This document shows positions 15,664 through 24,258 of a stretch of DNA of 64,000 nucleotides, piece by piece. The notes under the pieces are model-generated. The model was not told the DNA's origin and did no database searches. It worked only from the letters and a program-made list of their open reading frames with translations. The translations under genes and the position numbers were made by a program. Source of the DNA: Laedolimicola sp934402125 (GTDB lineage: Bacteria; Bacillota; Clostridia; Lachnospirales; Lachnospiraceae). Every line of letters begins with the position of its first letter. Within the stretch, counting starts at the first letter, position 1. The stretch is from contig NZ_JBQHTG010000001.1 of assembly GCF_052065835.1 (NCBI RefSeq), forward strand, positions 744,001 through 808,000, in the 5' to 3' direction.

Positions 15664-17913
15664 CTATCTATTTTCAAAATTCCTAATTTCTATTAATTTT
15701 GCTTCAATTTCGGCTATTTCTTTTCGGAGTGCTGATTTTGTAATATCAATTGCTGGTTGAAATATATTCATATTACCCTCAAAGTGATTAAACTCATTAA
15801 GAAGGGTTTTCCTGCTTGTAAAAAATACTCTAAACTCTCTCATTCGTTCGTAGTTTAGGTCTGTTTTTTGGCACCTGAATGCTTGCTGAATTATTTGATT
15901 TAACATTGTCATGTCGTTTGGGTGAAGATTGAAAATATCCACTAATTCTTTTTCAACTTTCATGCGGAGATGATAGTATACAAGTGTCTGCTCAAGTGTG
16001 TCTGCAAGTAACGGGAAACGCACTCTATCAAGCATATCCAAATTATTACAATCTATTCCAAGAACATCAGTTACGCCAATAATTTCTGAACCCTCAAACA
16101 CATTTCCAAAAAGTTTATTATAGATTGGAATTATATCCAAACTTTCGGTGCCATATCCATGCATAATACCCGATAACTTTCCATAGTAATCTTCTGGATC
16201 TAAGCAGATATGAGCATATCCACGAATGAATGGAATCATAGCCATAAGAAATTGCCTTCTATTGTGAAGTGATTCTATCAATTCGTTATTATTATTCTGG
16301 AAAAATGCTATCAAATAATGAAGATTAATTAGCAATTTCTTTTCTCGTTCAGACACGGGAATAAATCCGTTTTCTCCGTCATGTACATTGTTCAAAATAT
16401 AAAGATTAAAACAATTATTAAGTTGAACATCTAATAAACGGATTAAATCTGTATTATGTGTAAGAATAATCTGTTTCTTATTCTCCAAGAACTTAATAAT
16501 GCAGAAAGCAATTTTATTCTTATATACAGAATCAAAACTGGAAATAGGGTCATCCATGACAATATAGTCCTTGTTGGAATGTCTTGCCAGAAGTAGCTCA
16601 AATGCTAACGAAATAAAATTCTGTTCGCCTGTGCTAAGTTCCATTTCTTTGCGTTCTGTACCGAGTAAATCTTTATCTCCTATTTTTAATTTGTAGTTTC
16701 TATCGTTGTCTTCATCTCTAACAATCGTAATATTTTTTCCAATATTTTCATTTATAACATTCTCGATAAATAAAAGTTCTTCTGAGTCGAGTTGTGGCTG
16801 CGTCTCGGCTAATTGAGCATATTCATCAAAATCATTAAATAAACTCGTACCATCAAAGCAGTGAAATAGCTCGTCTATCATTTCGTTGCCTATACTGTTG
16901 ACATATGCTGTTAATTCCCGTTGTAATTCTATTAGGTATGTAGAATCTTGACCTGCAATAAATGCACCAACGATTTTTTTGATATCAAAAGGATCTGAAC
17001 CAATTAGAGAACTATCACGCACGATTTTATCAAGAATATCTTTTGTTTTTTTATCGAGATTATCGTAGATATATTTTCTGTTTCCTTTTTTCCTTTCAAG
17101 AAGTGCATCACCATTAAAAGAAGGATTATCACAAACTATACAGCTATCAAGAGAATGGTATTTATTCAATATTTCAATCGCATCATCATGTCGCTCAACT
17201 AAAATGACATTTGCATCAGTTATGACCTCATCCGGGTTAATAGAAAGAATTTTTTCTATGATTTTTGCCTTTGATAAATCTGTAACAACAAATAACTTTT
17301 TTTCATCATTTAGTTCCGGTATGGTCGGTCTATTTTCATTATTACGAATAAATGTAACAAATGATGTTCTATCAATATCTTTTCCATGTTGTTTTGAATT
17401 TACAATACTGCGAATATAGGGATAAGCTGCCTGATGAATTTGGTCTGTTAAGGATTGCATCTGAATTAAAAGATAATCCTTAACTTTTGACACGTTAAAT
17501 TCTTTTTTATATTTTGAAGCAAGATTCTCAAAAGCACTTTTAAATAATGAATTGATTTGATCCCTCAATTCATATTCTCTGCGAATTTGTGCTCCAATTA
17601 AGTAATCAGTGGTTTCTCCACGAATAACATTTCTATTAAGTTGATCCTGTATCACATGGAAAGATTTTGTTTCTGGTGTGATTATGTTTCCATGTTCGTC
17701 AGTAGCATAAAAAGAGCTTTTTTCTTCAGACACCTCCATGGAAAGTAGGTTAGCAAAACTGGTTTTTCCTGTCCCATTCGGAGCGTAAACAACTGCGATG
17801 CCTCCAGCCGTTTGCATTCGTTTAAATTCTATTGTTCCATTCTGTTCTGAAAGGTACATGAAATCATCCTCAAATATACCGGAATTTTTAAGTGATGAAA
17901 AAATAATTTTCAT
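15664..17913 (-). CDS. ABC/SMC-like AAA ATPase (Septu PtuA / RloC-like), candidate defence sensor
   Basis: 749 residues. Walker A APNGTGKTS at 44-52, Cys-x-x-Cys (CIVC) at 258-261 in the insert resembling a zinc hook, signature LSTGEQ at 427-432, Walker B YIVMDDP at 450-456 followed by SSFDS, and H-loop ILTHN at 483-487. The insert between Walker A and the signature is about 375 residues and helical. A 250-residue C-terminal region ends in SRKTLLNEFNHFEG and a coiled coil. This layout is that of AAA_13-type ATPases such as PrrC/RloC and PtuA. The downstream HNH gene suggests nuclease activation on sensing phage. It is markedly AT-rich. Confidence 0.8.
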   Translation of the reverse strand: MKIIFSSLKNSGIFEDDFMYLSEQNGTIEFKRMQTAGGIAVVYAPNGTGKTSFANLLSMEVSEEKSSFYATDEHGNIITPETKSFHVIQDQLNRNVIRGETTDYLIGAQIRREYELRDQINSLFKSAFENLASKYKKEFNVSKVKDYLLIQMQSLTDQIHQAAYPYIRSIVNSKQHGKDIDRTSFVTFIRNNENRPTIPELNDEKKLFVVTDLSKAKIIEKILSINPDEVITDANVILVERHDDAIEILNKYHSLDSCIVCDNPSFNGDALLERKKGNRKYIYDNLDKKTKDILDKIVRDSSLIGSDPFDIKKIVGAFIAGQDSTYLIELQRELTAYVNSIGNEMIDELFHCFDGTSLFNDFDEYAQLAETQPQLDSEELLFIENVINENIGKNITIVRDEDNDRNYKLKIGDKDLLGTERKEMELSTGEQNFISLAFELLLARHSNKDYIVMDDPISSFDSVYKNKIAFCIIKFLENKKQIILTHNTDLIRLLDVQLNNCFNLYILNNVHDGENGFIPVSEREKKLLINLHYLIAFFQNNNNELIESLHNRRQFLMAMIPFIRGYAHICLDPEDYYGKLSGIMHGYGTESLDIIPIYNKLFGNVFEGSEIIGVTDVLGIDCNNLDMLDRVRFPLLADTLEQTLVYYHLRMKVEKELVDIFNLHPNDMTMLNQIIQQAFRCQKTDLNYERMREFRVFFTSRKTLLNEFNHFEGNMNIFQPAIDITKSALRKEIAEIEAKLIEIRNFENR

Positions 17914-18059
17914 TGAATCCCTCCCAAATCGTGTTATGTATTCTTTATTTACAAATTTCGATTATCTAACTAATTAATATTTACAATATATAATTCTTTC
18001 ATGCCCATTTCAAGGCATAACTATCCTTATTCAGCAGATATACAATTCCGAAAAGGAAC

Positions 18060-18242
18060 TTATAAAATAAAGAGCTTCCTTTCAACCTCTGTCAGTTCCA
18101 TGACCTTTTTCCTATTACTTCTTGCATATTTCATCATGCCTCTTAAATCCAATTTTATCCGAGGGCACTGACTGAGCAAAATCGGTTCTGATGTTCTTGC
18201 CAGACTTTCTCTATATCTCTTCATCTGTCCATTCATAATCAT
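18060..18242 (-). CDS. Small conserved-looking protein of unknown function
   Basis: 60 residues, basic (RYRESLARTSEPILLSQCPR and GMMKYARSNRKKVMELTE). GGGAG lies upstream of the tandem ATGs; the second (18236) has better spacing. The end, VMELTEVERKLFIL, has a Glu-rich amphipathic look. It is 44 bases downstream of the AAA_14 ATPase gene on the same strand, so the two may be transcribed together. I recognise no domain. Confidence 0.55.
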   Translation of the reverse strand: MIMNGQMKRYRESLARTSEPILLSQCPRIKLDLRGMMKYARSNRKKVMELTEVERKLFIL

Positions 18243-18285
18243 ACATCTCCCTGCTTCTCCAATCGTTTGTTATTCTCTTTCCTTT

Positions 18286-19650
18286 TTACTGAATCCCAAA
18301 TATAAGCCTATCTGCCAGACAAAGCGGCACTGTAAATATCTTCCCATCATCGACTCTGTCTTTTACTTCATCCTTCAAAAGATACAAATAGTCGACCTTC
18401 TTATCTTCCACCAGCTTCCTTGCAGTTTTTGCTTCTGCATCTGTACCCTTCACTTTAATACCGTAATCCTTATAATCCAGTAGACTTCTTACATAAAAAT
18501 CCAGGTCTCCATGAATTTTCTCAAAAGCCGCAAACCAAGGTACGATTCCTGCAATCTCAAAGATATTTTCAATTCTGCGTCTTAGAGCGAGATATACAAA
18601 ATTCTCTGCCAGAAGTCCCTTAACCGTTTCATAAGGCGCACCTGTCCTGCTTAGGAAGTAATAAGCGATTCCCATATCCAAGAAATAATAACGACTGTTA
18701 TCTTTTATCTGCTTATAATCACAGTCTACAGCTTTCGAAGCATATCCGAGCATGTGTGATTCCTGCAGCCAGCTTATGGCATGATTCACCATCTTTTTCG
18801 TCATGCGTCCACTTTCTTCCTGATAAGCAATTTTGCTCAATTCAGAAGTCAGGTCGCGCACCCCCTGTTTCTCCTGTATCATCAGCAAAGCAATCGCATG
18901 AAAAAGCTTCTGGAACAGATTCACGTCTGCAATATCCGTTAAATATCTTTTGGACTCATTTTCAAAAACCTCCATGAGTCCTTTTATAATGCCGAAGCAC
19001 TTATCCAGATCTTTTTCCTCTGCATAAGACACGACTACTACCGGATATCCACCGATTTTCTGATAGACCTCATAATAAGACATCAGCTTTTCATAATCTT
19101 CGGATTTTCCTTTTCCATAAAGGTCGATGGCTTCATAAAGCTTACGTTCTCCAAAAGCGTCCAGGAATTCATCAAAGGTCAGCACTTCCATTTTCATAGA
19201 ATCAACGTCGCCCACAGGGAAGAAAAAATCCGACTGTGATATTTTCCCCGGATAACTTTCTGCCACAATCACATAAGCCTGAAATTCCCGTGCAAATGTA
19301 CGAATCTGGTTGTAAACCTGTGCAGATTCCTGAATCTCATCTATAATAATGACTGTCTCTTTATCATCTGTAAATGTCTGGTCGTATAGTTTCAATGCTT
19401 CCTGCAGTGGATGCTCCAGATATGGCTCACCCGGTTTCCAATCTGTTGCAGTTTCTAAACATTTTAAAAAAATATCTCCAGACCATTCTGCCATGTTAAT
19501 ATAAATCATCTTCTGGAAATTTTCTTTTCCAAACTTCTTTAGAATATAGGTCTTGCCAACCTGCCTGGCCCCCTTAAGTTCCAGAACCCTGCCTGTATTT
19601 TCTTCTTTCCATCTAAGCAGCTTTTGGTATATATTCCGTTTCAATTCCAT
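18286..19650 (-). CDS. ATP-binding protein, AAA_14 plus DUF4143
   Basis: 454 residues. N-terminal AAA_14 domain with Walker A GARQVGKTY at about 27-35, Walker B VIIIDEIQES near 100 and a sensor region VIVAESYPGKISQ. The DUF4143 half includes LGYASKAVDCDYKQIKDNSRYYFLDMGIAYYFL and LLAENFVYLALRRR, and it ends near ADRLIFGIQ. Such proteins are very common in gut Firmicutes and Bacteroidetes and have no firm function. Some authors regard them as stand-alone restriction-like or transcription-linked ATPases. The 160 bases upstream are non-coding. Confidence 0.9.
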   Translation of the reverse strand: MELKRNIYQKLLRWKEENTGRVLELKGARQVGKTYILKKFGKENFQKMIYINMAEWSGDIFLKCLETATDWKPGEPYLEHPLQEALKLYDQTFTDDKETVIIIDEIQESAQVYNQIRTFAREFQAYVIVAESYPGKISQSDFFFPVGDVDSMKMEVLTFDEFLDAFGERKLYEAIDLYGKGKSEDYEKLMSYYEVYQKIGGYPVVVVSYAEEKDLDKCFGIIKGLMEVFENESKRYLTDIADVNLFQKLFHAIALLMIQEKQGVRDLTSELSKIAYQEESGRMTKKMVNHAISWLQESHMLGYASKAVDCDYKQIKDNSRYYFLDMGIAYYFLSRTGAPYETVKGLLAENFVYLALRRRIENIFEIAGIVPWFAAFEKIHGDLDFYVRSLLDYKDYGIKVKGTDAEAKTARKLVEDKKVDYLYLLKDEVKDRVDDGKIFTVPLCLADRLIFGIQ

Positions 19651-19774
19651 AACTTATATTTTCCTATCTGCTCTCATCTCCCGGATTTTCTTTTATTTTA
19701 TCATATTTTTTCCATGACAACTATGTTCGTCTGTATTTATTTCAGAAATAAAAGCAATCCATAAGCCCAGCCTG

Positions 19775-19800
19775 CCGGAATCCATTTTCCAGCAGGCTAT
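19775..19800 (-). terminator. Hairpin downstream of the DUF5688 gene
   Basis: AGCCTGC and GCAGGCT form a 7-bp stem around about 17 bases between roughly 19766 and 19797. On the minus strand it lies just after the stop at 19815, before the AAA_14 gene. T-runs are weak. Confidence 0.4.
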
Positions 19801-19814
19801 TCTCAATCAACGTG

Positions 19815-20714
19815 TTATTTACAGCTTCTTATTTCTCCTGTCTCTCCGTCATAATAATAGGCATGGTCCTGAAACTGTTCCTCGTCTGCCACTTCATCAT
19901 TTGCGCTTTGCGCCATTTCATTCATGCTTTCCATATCCAGTTCCTCTGAATCCAGAATCAAAATGACTTCATGGACTGTACTGGGAAGAATATAGATGGA
20001 TTTTCCACCGGATATTTTTCTAAGATACTCCTGATTGAGTATCATAGACACTCCATAATACTGGACGGAATTACTTAAAATATAGACCTTTTCTTCCTGC
20101 ATTGTTTCCACCAATGGCGGTTCCATTCCAAGAAGTGTTGCTTTCAGTACACTCTCCAAATCAACCAGCCTTGCTTCCTCTTTTTTCAGATTATTCAGAG
20201 CTGTCTGATGTAATTCTTCCAGCGAAATATCCCACATTTCAAATAAGGTCTCTGTAACCCGTACCGCAATGGGGTATTTATCCTCGCCTACTCTAAGCCG
20301 AATCATATATACAACAGATAAATCCAGCATCGGTCTGGAAACCAGTGATTCCAACAGCAGCCAGTTTGCTTTTGTGGAAAGCAGAACCGGATACACCATT
20401 TCTTTTATATTTTCCCATTCTACCGTTGTTTCTTTGAAACCATAAGATTCCAGTATTTCTTTCTCTTCCAGGCAGTTTTTAACGATTGTCTCCACACATG
20501 CGGTAAATTCTGCTTCACTCATGTAAGGTCTGTAACGATTGCGTAACGTAACAACAGAGGCGACACCTGCCGCCCCTGCTAATGGCTGAATACTTATTAC
20601 TTCCTGAACCAGTCCATTATTTTTTATGACTGTCTTTACCGTAACATCGTATTGTCCTTTCAACCGTTTCTTTACTTCCTGCTTTAATCGTTCTACAAAT
20701 TCATTGTACTTCAT
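19815..20714 (-). CDS. DUF5688 family protein
   Basis: 299 residues. The layout MKYNEFVERLKQEVKKRLKG, then IQPLAGAAGVASVVTLRNRYRPYMSEAEF, then TETLFEMWDISLEELHQTALNN is that of DUF5688 proteins, which are widespread on mobile elements of Clostridia. The C-terminus has IYILPSTVHEVILI and an acidic tail ending AYYYDGETGEIRSCK. No catalytic motif is visible. It follows the Rad52-like gene by 11 bases and is probably in the same operon. Confidence 0.8.
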   Translation of the reverse strand: MKYNEFVERLKQEVKKRLKGQYDVTVKTVIKNNGLVQEVISIQPLAGAAGVASVVTLRNRYRPYMSEAEFTACVETIVKNCLEEKEILESYGFKETTVEWENIKEMVYPVLLSTKANWLLLESLVSRPMLDLSVVYMIRLRVGEDKYPIAVRVTETLFEMWDISLEELHQTALNNLKKEEARLVDLESVLKATLLGMEPPLVETMQEEKVYILSNSVQYYGVSMILNQEYLRKISGGKSIYILPSTVHEVILILDSEELDMESMNEMAQSANDEVADEEQFQDHAYYYDGETGEIRSCK

Positions 20715-20725
20715 ATATCCTCCTG

Positions 20726-21418
20726 TCAGGCTGCCGCCTTGCTTCTGGACTTTCCAAGCCCATTCATCAGTGCTTCATACGTTTCAACTGTCATCTGGGT
20801 AATTGCCTGCAGCCTGTATTTCGAAAGAACCGTATTCATACCGATACCCGTTCTTTCCAGTTCTTTCTCCAGACTTTGAATTTGTAATTCATTTACCCGG
20901 ATTTCTTCTTTTCCCATGGAAAATACAGTTATTCCTCTCTGATTCACAATTACTAAAGATGATATTTCCCTGTTCTGGTTATAGGAAATCTCCTTGACCA
21001 CAAACTTATCACAAACAACATAGCGTCCCTCTCTTTTCTGAATATCAGTTCTCTGTGCCGGAATCCAGATAAAGGGAGCCGTATAAAGCTCCCTTCCAAG
21101 TCCCCAGTTAAAGCAGGCTCTTTTAAAGCTGTCCGAAGCCTGTCCTTTCTCTTTTTCTGAATAGCTGGTTGTTCCTACGTCCTGCTTGGCTATCCACTGC
21201 TGTTTACTTTCATCCCAGATTTCCACTGTGCAATACAGATTCCCGTCAATGCTCTGATGTGTCCGCCTCCAGCCAAACGGAGTAAAGGTCTCGTCCAGAA
21301 TCTTCTGATCCACTCTGGCATCCTTGAAAAGGAGAAGGCTTAATCCCTTTTCTCCGATACTTCCTACCCGGCACTCAATTTCAGATGCCTGTAACAATCT
21401 TATTTTAACCTGTTCCAT
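20726..21418 (-). CDS. Rad52/Rad22-like single-strand annealing protein
   Basis: 230 residues. The segment KGQASDSFKRACFNWGLGRELY at about 88-109 matches the conserved Rad52 annealing helix (gly-x-Ser-Asp-x-x-Lys-Arg-Ala). The preceding TPFGWRRTHQSIDGNLYCTVEIWD is the typical early beta-sheet. Such proteins catalyse strand annealing in phage and integrative-element recombination. The C-terminal 70 residues, helical, may bind a partner. It lies between the DUF932 and DUF5688 genes with short gaps, a frequent trio in conjugative or phage-like elements. Confidence 0.82.
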   Translation of the reverse strand: MEQVKIRLLQASEIECRVGSIGEKGLSLLLFKDARVDQKILDETFTPFGWRRTHQSIDGNLYCTVEIWDESKQQWIAKQDVGTTSYSEKEKGQASDSFKRACFNWGLGRELYTAPFIWIPAQRTDIQKREGRYVVCDKFVVKEISYNQNREISSLVIVNQRGITVFSMGKEEIRVNELQIQSLEKELERTGIGMNTVLSKYRLQAITQMTVETYEALMNGLGKSRSKAAA

Positions 21419-21438
21419 TTCTCTCCTTCCCGATGCCC

Positions 21439-22371
21439 TTATGCAGCAAGCACCATCTGATATGCCCGGTCAATCAGAGGATTTCCCTCTACTGTCCGGC
21501 TGAATAGATTTTCCTTGTAATTCTGTGTTTTCCGCAACGGTTCTGCATGGGTTGCAAAATCTGAAACTGCATTAATGAAGCGGTATGCGTTTCTTCCCAG
21601 ATTCTTCAAATCCGGCGCACCAAAATACCTTAGCTTCATGTCATCCCGCAGTCGCTGTACATTCTTGTTCTGCTGGGGAGTAAAATCTTCCTCCTTTGGA
21701 AGAAGCAGGTCAATAAACTCCAGAACCTGCCTATCAGATACTTCCTTTGCCCGGAGAGCTTCAAACTCTGCTCCAAGATGATCCATATACTCCTGAGCCA
21801 TAAAAAGCGTTTCCCTGGCTTCTGCCAATTTCCCCTGAATATCACCAGTGTGAATCATCGACCAGGAACGTTTTGCCGTATCCAGTGCCAGATTCAACGT
21901 GTTATTGCAGACCACACGAATCGGCGTCACCGCTACACGGACAGCCCCGGAACCGTCATGAGTATTGGTAAATACCAGATACGGGCTGATGCGCTCGCCT
22001 GCGATAATGTACTCATGGGGCATATGGGCCAGCAGCCAGATTCTTTTCCCCTCCTGTAGACTTCCGGCTGTCTCATAACGGACGCCCTCTCCCAGAAGCT
22101 CATCCGTAAAAGCAAAGGCTTCCTCATTCTGGATAACCTTATACCTGTCCGTAACAACTCCAAGTGTCTTTCTGTCGCTGTCTCTGATATTAGCCTTGTA
22201 GCCAGGAATCACTTCGTTTTCCCCAGTATAAATTGGCTCCTGAATAACCCTCCAGTCCAATCCCGCCAGACCAAGCGCCTCCTTGGATGACGGCGCTTCC
22301 AATACTCTGGTTCCCAAACCGTGCCACGGGGTTTCTCTCACATAAAACATACTTTCAACGTTTGCTGCCAT
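21439..22371 (-). CDS. DUF932 phage/plasmid-like protein
   Basis: 310 residues. Starts MAANVESMFYVRETPWHGLGT, the hallmark of the DUF932 / TIGR03299 phage-plasmid family, and carries VTPIRVVCNNTLNLAL in the middle. The function is unknown; members sit next to recombination or DNA-modification genes in phages and plasmids. The gene is 20 bases upstream of the Rad52-like gene and 12 bases downstream of a 27-codon reading frame with a strong ribosome site. It is probably the first large gene of the operon 22467 to 19815. Confidence 0.9.
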   Translation of the reverse strand: MAANVESMFYVRETPWHGLGTRVLEAPSSKEALGLAGLDWRVIQEPIYTGENEVIPGYKANIRDSDRKTLGVVTDRYKVIQNEEAFAFTDELLGEGVRYETAGSLQEGKRIWLLAHMPHEYIIAGERISPYLVFTNTHDGSGAVRVAVTPIRVVCNNTLNLALDTAKRSWSMIHTGDIQGKLAEARETLFMAQEYMDHLGAEFEALRAKEVSDRQVLEFIDLLLPKEEDFTPQQNKNVQRLRDDMKLRYFGAPDLKNLGRNAYRFINAVSDFATHAEPLRKTQNYKENLFSRTVEGNPLIDRAYQMVLAA

Positions 22372-22383
22372 AACTCATTCCTC

Positions 22384-22467
22384 CTAATCTTTTTTCCCAT
22401 TGTCTTTTGTCAATTCACTCAACGCCGCAACCACACCACAGATGATTGCAAAAATCACTTTTTCCAT
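22384..22467 (-). CDS. 27-residue hydrophobic peptide with strong ribosome-binding site
   Basis: ATG at 22465-22467 preceded by GTGGAGGAACGG. The peptide begins MEKVIFAIICGVVAALSELT and ends KDNGKKD: a single 13-residue hydrophobic stretch plus a charged tail, 27 residues. The stop precedes the DUF932 start by 12 bases. It could be a membrane-active micropeptide (type I toxin or holin-like) or a leader peptide. No homologue is recognised. Confidence 0.55.
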   Translation of the reverse strand: MEKVIFAIICGVVAALSELTKDNGKKD

Positions 22468-22674
22468 TCCGTTCCTCCACCAATTTGTGCCTGTTACCGT
22501 ACCTGTGTCTTAAAAACACTGCTTATACTACATTTACTTCCATGACCGTTTCCTCCTTTTGGACAAAATAATAGACAGCAGAGCCTTTGCCCTGCTGCCT
22601 GGTATCATGGATATAATATATGATTGAATATTTCTTTTTTTACTCTTAAATCAAATTTTATTTCTTAATATTCT

Positions 22675-24234
22675 CTATACATTTCCCAAAATATCTTTAT
22701 GTTTATAATTAAAATCCATTGTCGTATTTATAGTTTCATTAAAACCCTGAAGCTCAGTCTCAATCTTCTCATATATTCTATTTTCAAGGAATTCTTTTTT
22801 TACACGTAACATAAACAAAGGATCTAAAAATAAATGCGATACAGTAACAATGATTCCTCCAATATCCAACATTTTGGGATTCTCTGTAAGTATTGCAGCT
22901 ATGATATTACTCGTTGTTGCTATTATATTTGATATTAACAAAATTTTTCGTGTTCTTACCTCAAATAGTTCTCTTGACCCATCTTTCTGCGAATCATAAT
23001 ATAATCCGTGAAGTAATCCAATAATCATATCAACGAGCAAAGAAACTGTTCCAGAACTTCCTACAATCTTTAAATCTCTACTCAAACACAACATGTCATA
23101 CTGACTTTTATATAATTTTCCTGCTATATCTGGGGCAAAAGTCTCAATGATTGGTACCGGAAGACCGAATTTAGTATACGTATCTGATTTTAAATGAATA
23201 CACTCTGACGCAAGAGCCGCCGGCAAATTTAGCACTCCAGTTTTGCATACATCCAAACTATTCGCAAACAATTCCATCAATGTTACCCTTTGGGGCGTAA
23301 TCCTCATTGGATTACGAACAACTTTATATGTAGCAAATGTATCAAATGTAATTGTATCTGTTAGAATATTAGCAGTACCAAAAATCCATCCTAAAATAGG
23401 GTCATGCCCTAGGGAATGTATTCTGTGATATCCCCCTTCCATATTGAATCCAATATCAGGAGAACCAGAAGTAATATCATATGGTGGAGTTCTATACAAA
23501 ATATTTATCCATTCCCCTGACTCGTTACCCCTCTCAAATTGCTTTCTTTTAAATACCTCTTTTTCCTGCTTTTCTTTTGCCTTAATCGATTTATCATTAT
23601 GATTGAGACGTTCAGACTTATCAAACCCTTGACCATATCCTGCCTTTTCTGATAACACAGAGAACAAAACTGACTTTACTACCTGCAATGCTGTAGCAAC
23701 CGCTAGAAACAAAAGATCTGTTTTATGAAAAATACTGGTTTTTTTTGCAAAATCGTCATTAATCTCATTTTGCAGTTTTTCATAGTCACTTTGACTCAAA
23801 GCACCCAAAAATGGATCTTTATCTAGGTCTATTGAATTTTTAACCGCATAGCGTAAAGTGTTTTTCTTATAATTCTCCCAGCTATTTCCGGTGATAATGG
23901 CTTCTGTTCTTTTTATTTTTATCTGTATCTCGTTATCCACACTATTTCTGTCATCATCAGCAATATATGTCTTATTCTCTGTTTCTTTCAGAATTTGATT
24001 CAATTCTTCCAGAGCTAATATGCCACACGCATCCTTTATCTCTTGCTCCAATTCAAACAAATCCTGACATTTATCAAGATTACTTTGGTTCAATTCTTCC
24101 AAATCAGTAAGATGCTCTTCCATTTGGCTGCATTGTTCTTGTGCGCTGTCCATTTGGTGTCGTTGCACTTTCATAGCATCCCCCATTTCAAATAGGGTCA
24201 TTTCACTAATCTTTGCTATTTTTTTCTTTTTCAT
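22675..24234 (-). CDS. Unrecognised coiled-coil and membrane protein, last gene of a four-gene operon
   Basis: 519 residues. Residues 25-115 are heptad-rich and acidic (MEEHLTDLEELNQSNLDKCQ). A hydrophobic segment near 172-192 (LLFLAVATALQVVKSVLFSVL) follows, then a charged linker, then a striking block YHRIHSLGHDPILGWIFGTA near 270. The C-terminal third has three more hydrophobic stretches (SLLVDMIIGLLHGLYY, ILLISNIIATTSNIIAAIL, IGGIIVTVSHLFLDPLFML). It looks like a membrane-bound effector. The His-rich block could be a catalytic or metal site. GGAAG precedes the ATG. The PH/TerB-like gene stops 24 bases upstream. I know no family for it. Confidence 0.75.
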   Translation of the reverse strand: MKKKKIAKISEMTLFEMGDAMKVQRHQMDSAQEQCSQMEEHLTDLEELNQSNLDKCQDLFELEQEIKDACGILALEELNQILKETENKTYIADDDRNSVDNEIQIKIKRTEAIITGNSWENYKKNTLRYAVKNSIDLDKDPFLGALSQSDYEKLQNEINDDFAKKTSIFHKTDLLFLAVATALQVVKSVLFSVLSEKAGYGQGFDKSERLNHNDKSIKAKEKQEKEVFKRKQFERGNESGEWINILYRTPPYDITSGSPDIGFNMEGGYHRIHSLGHDPILGWIFGTANILTDTITFDTFATYKVVRNPMRITPQRVTLMELFANSLDVCKTGVLNLPAALASECIHLKSDTYTKFGLPVPIIETFAPDIAGKLYKSQYDMLCLSRDLKIVGSSGTVSLLVDMIIGLLHGLYYDSQKDGSRELFEVRTRKILLISNIIATTSNIIAAILTENPKMLDIGGIIVTVSHLFLDPLFMLRVKKEFLENRIYEKIETELQGFNETINTTMDFNYKHKDILGNV

Positions 24235-24258
24235 AGTTATCTTCCTTGGATTTCACAT

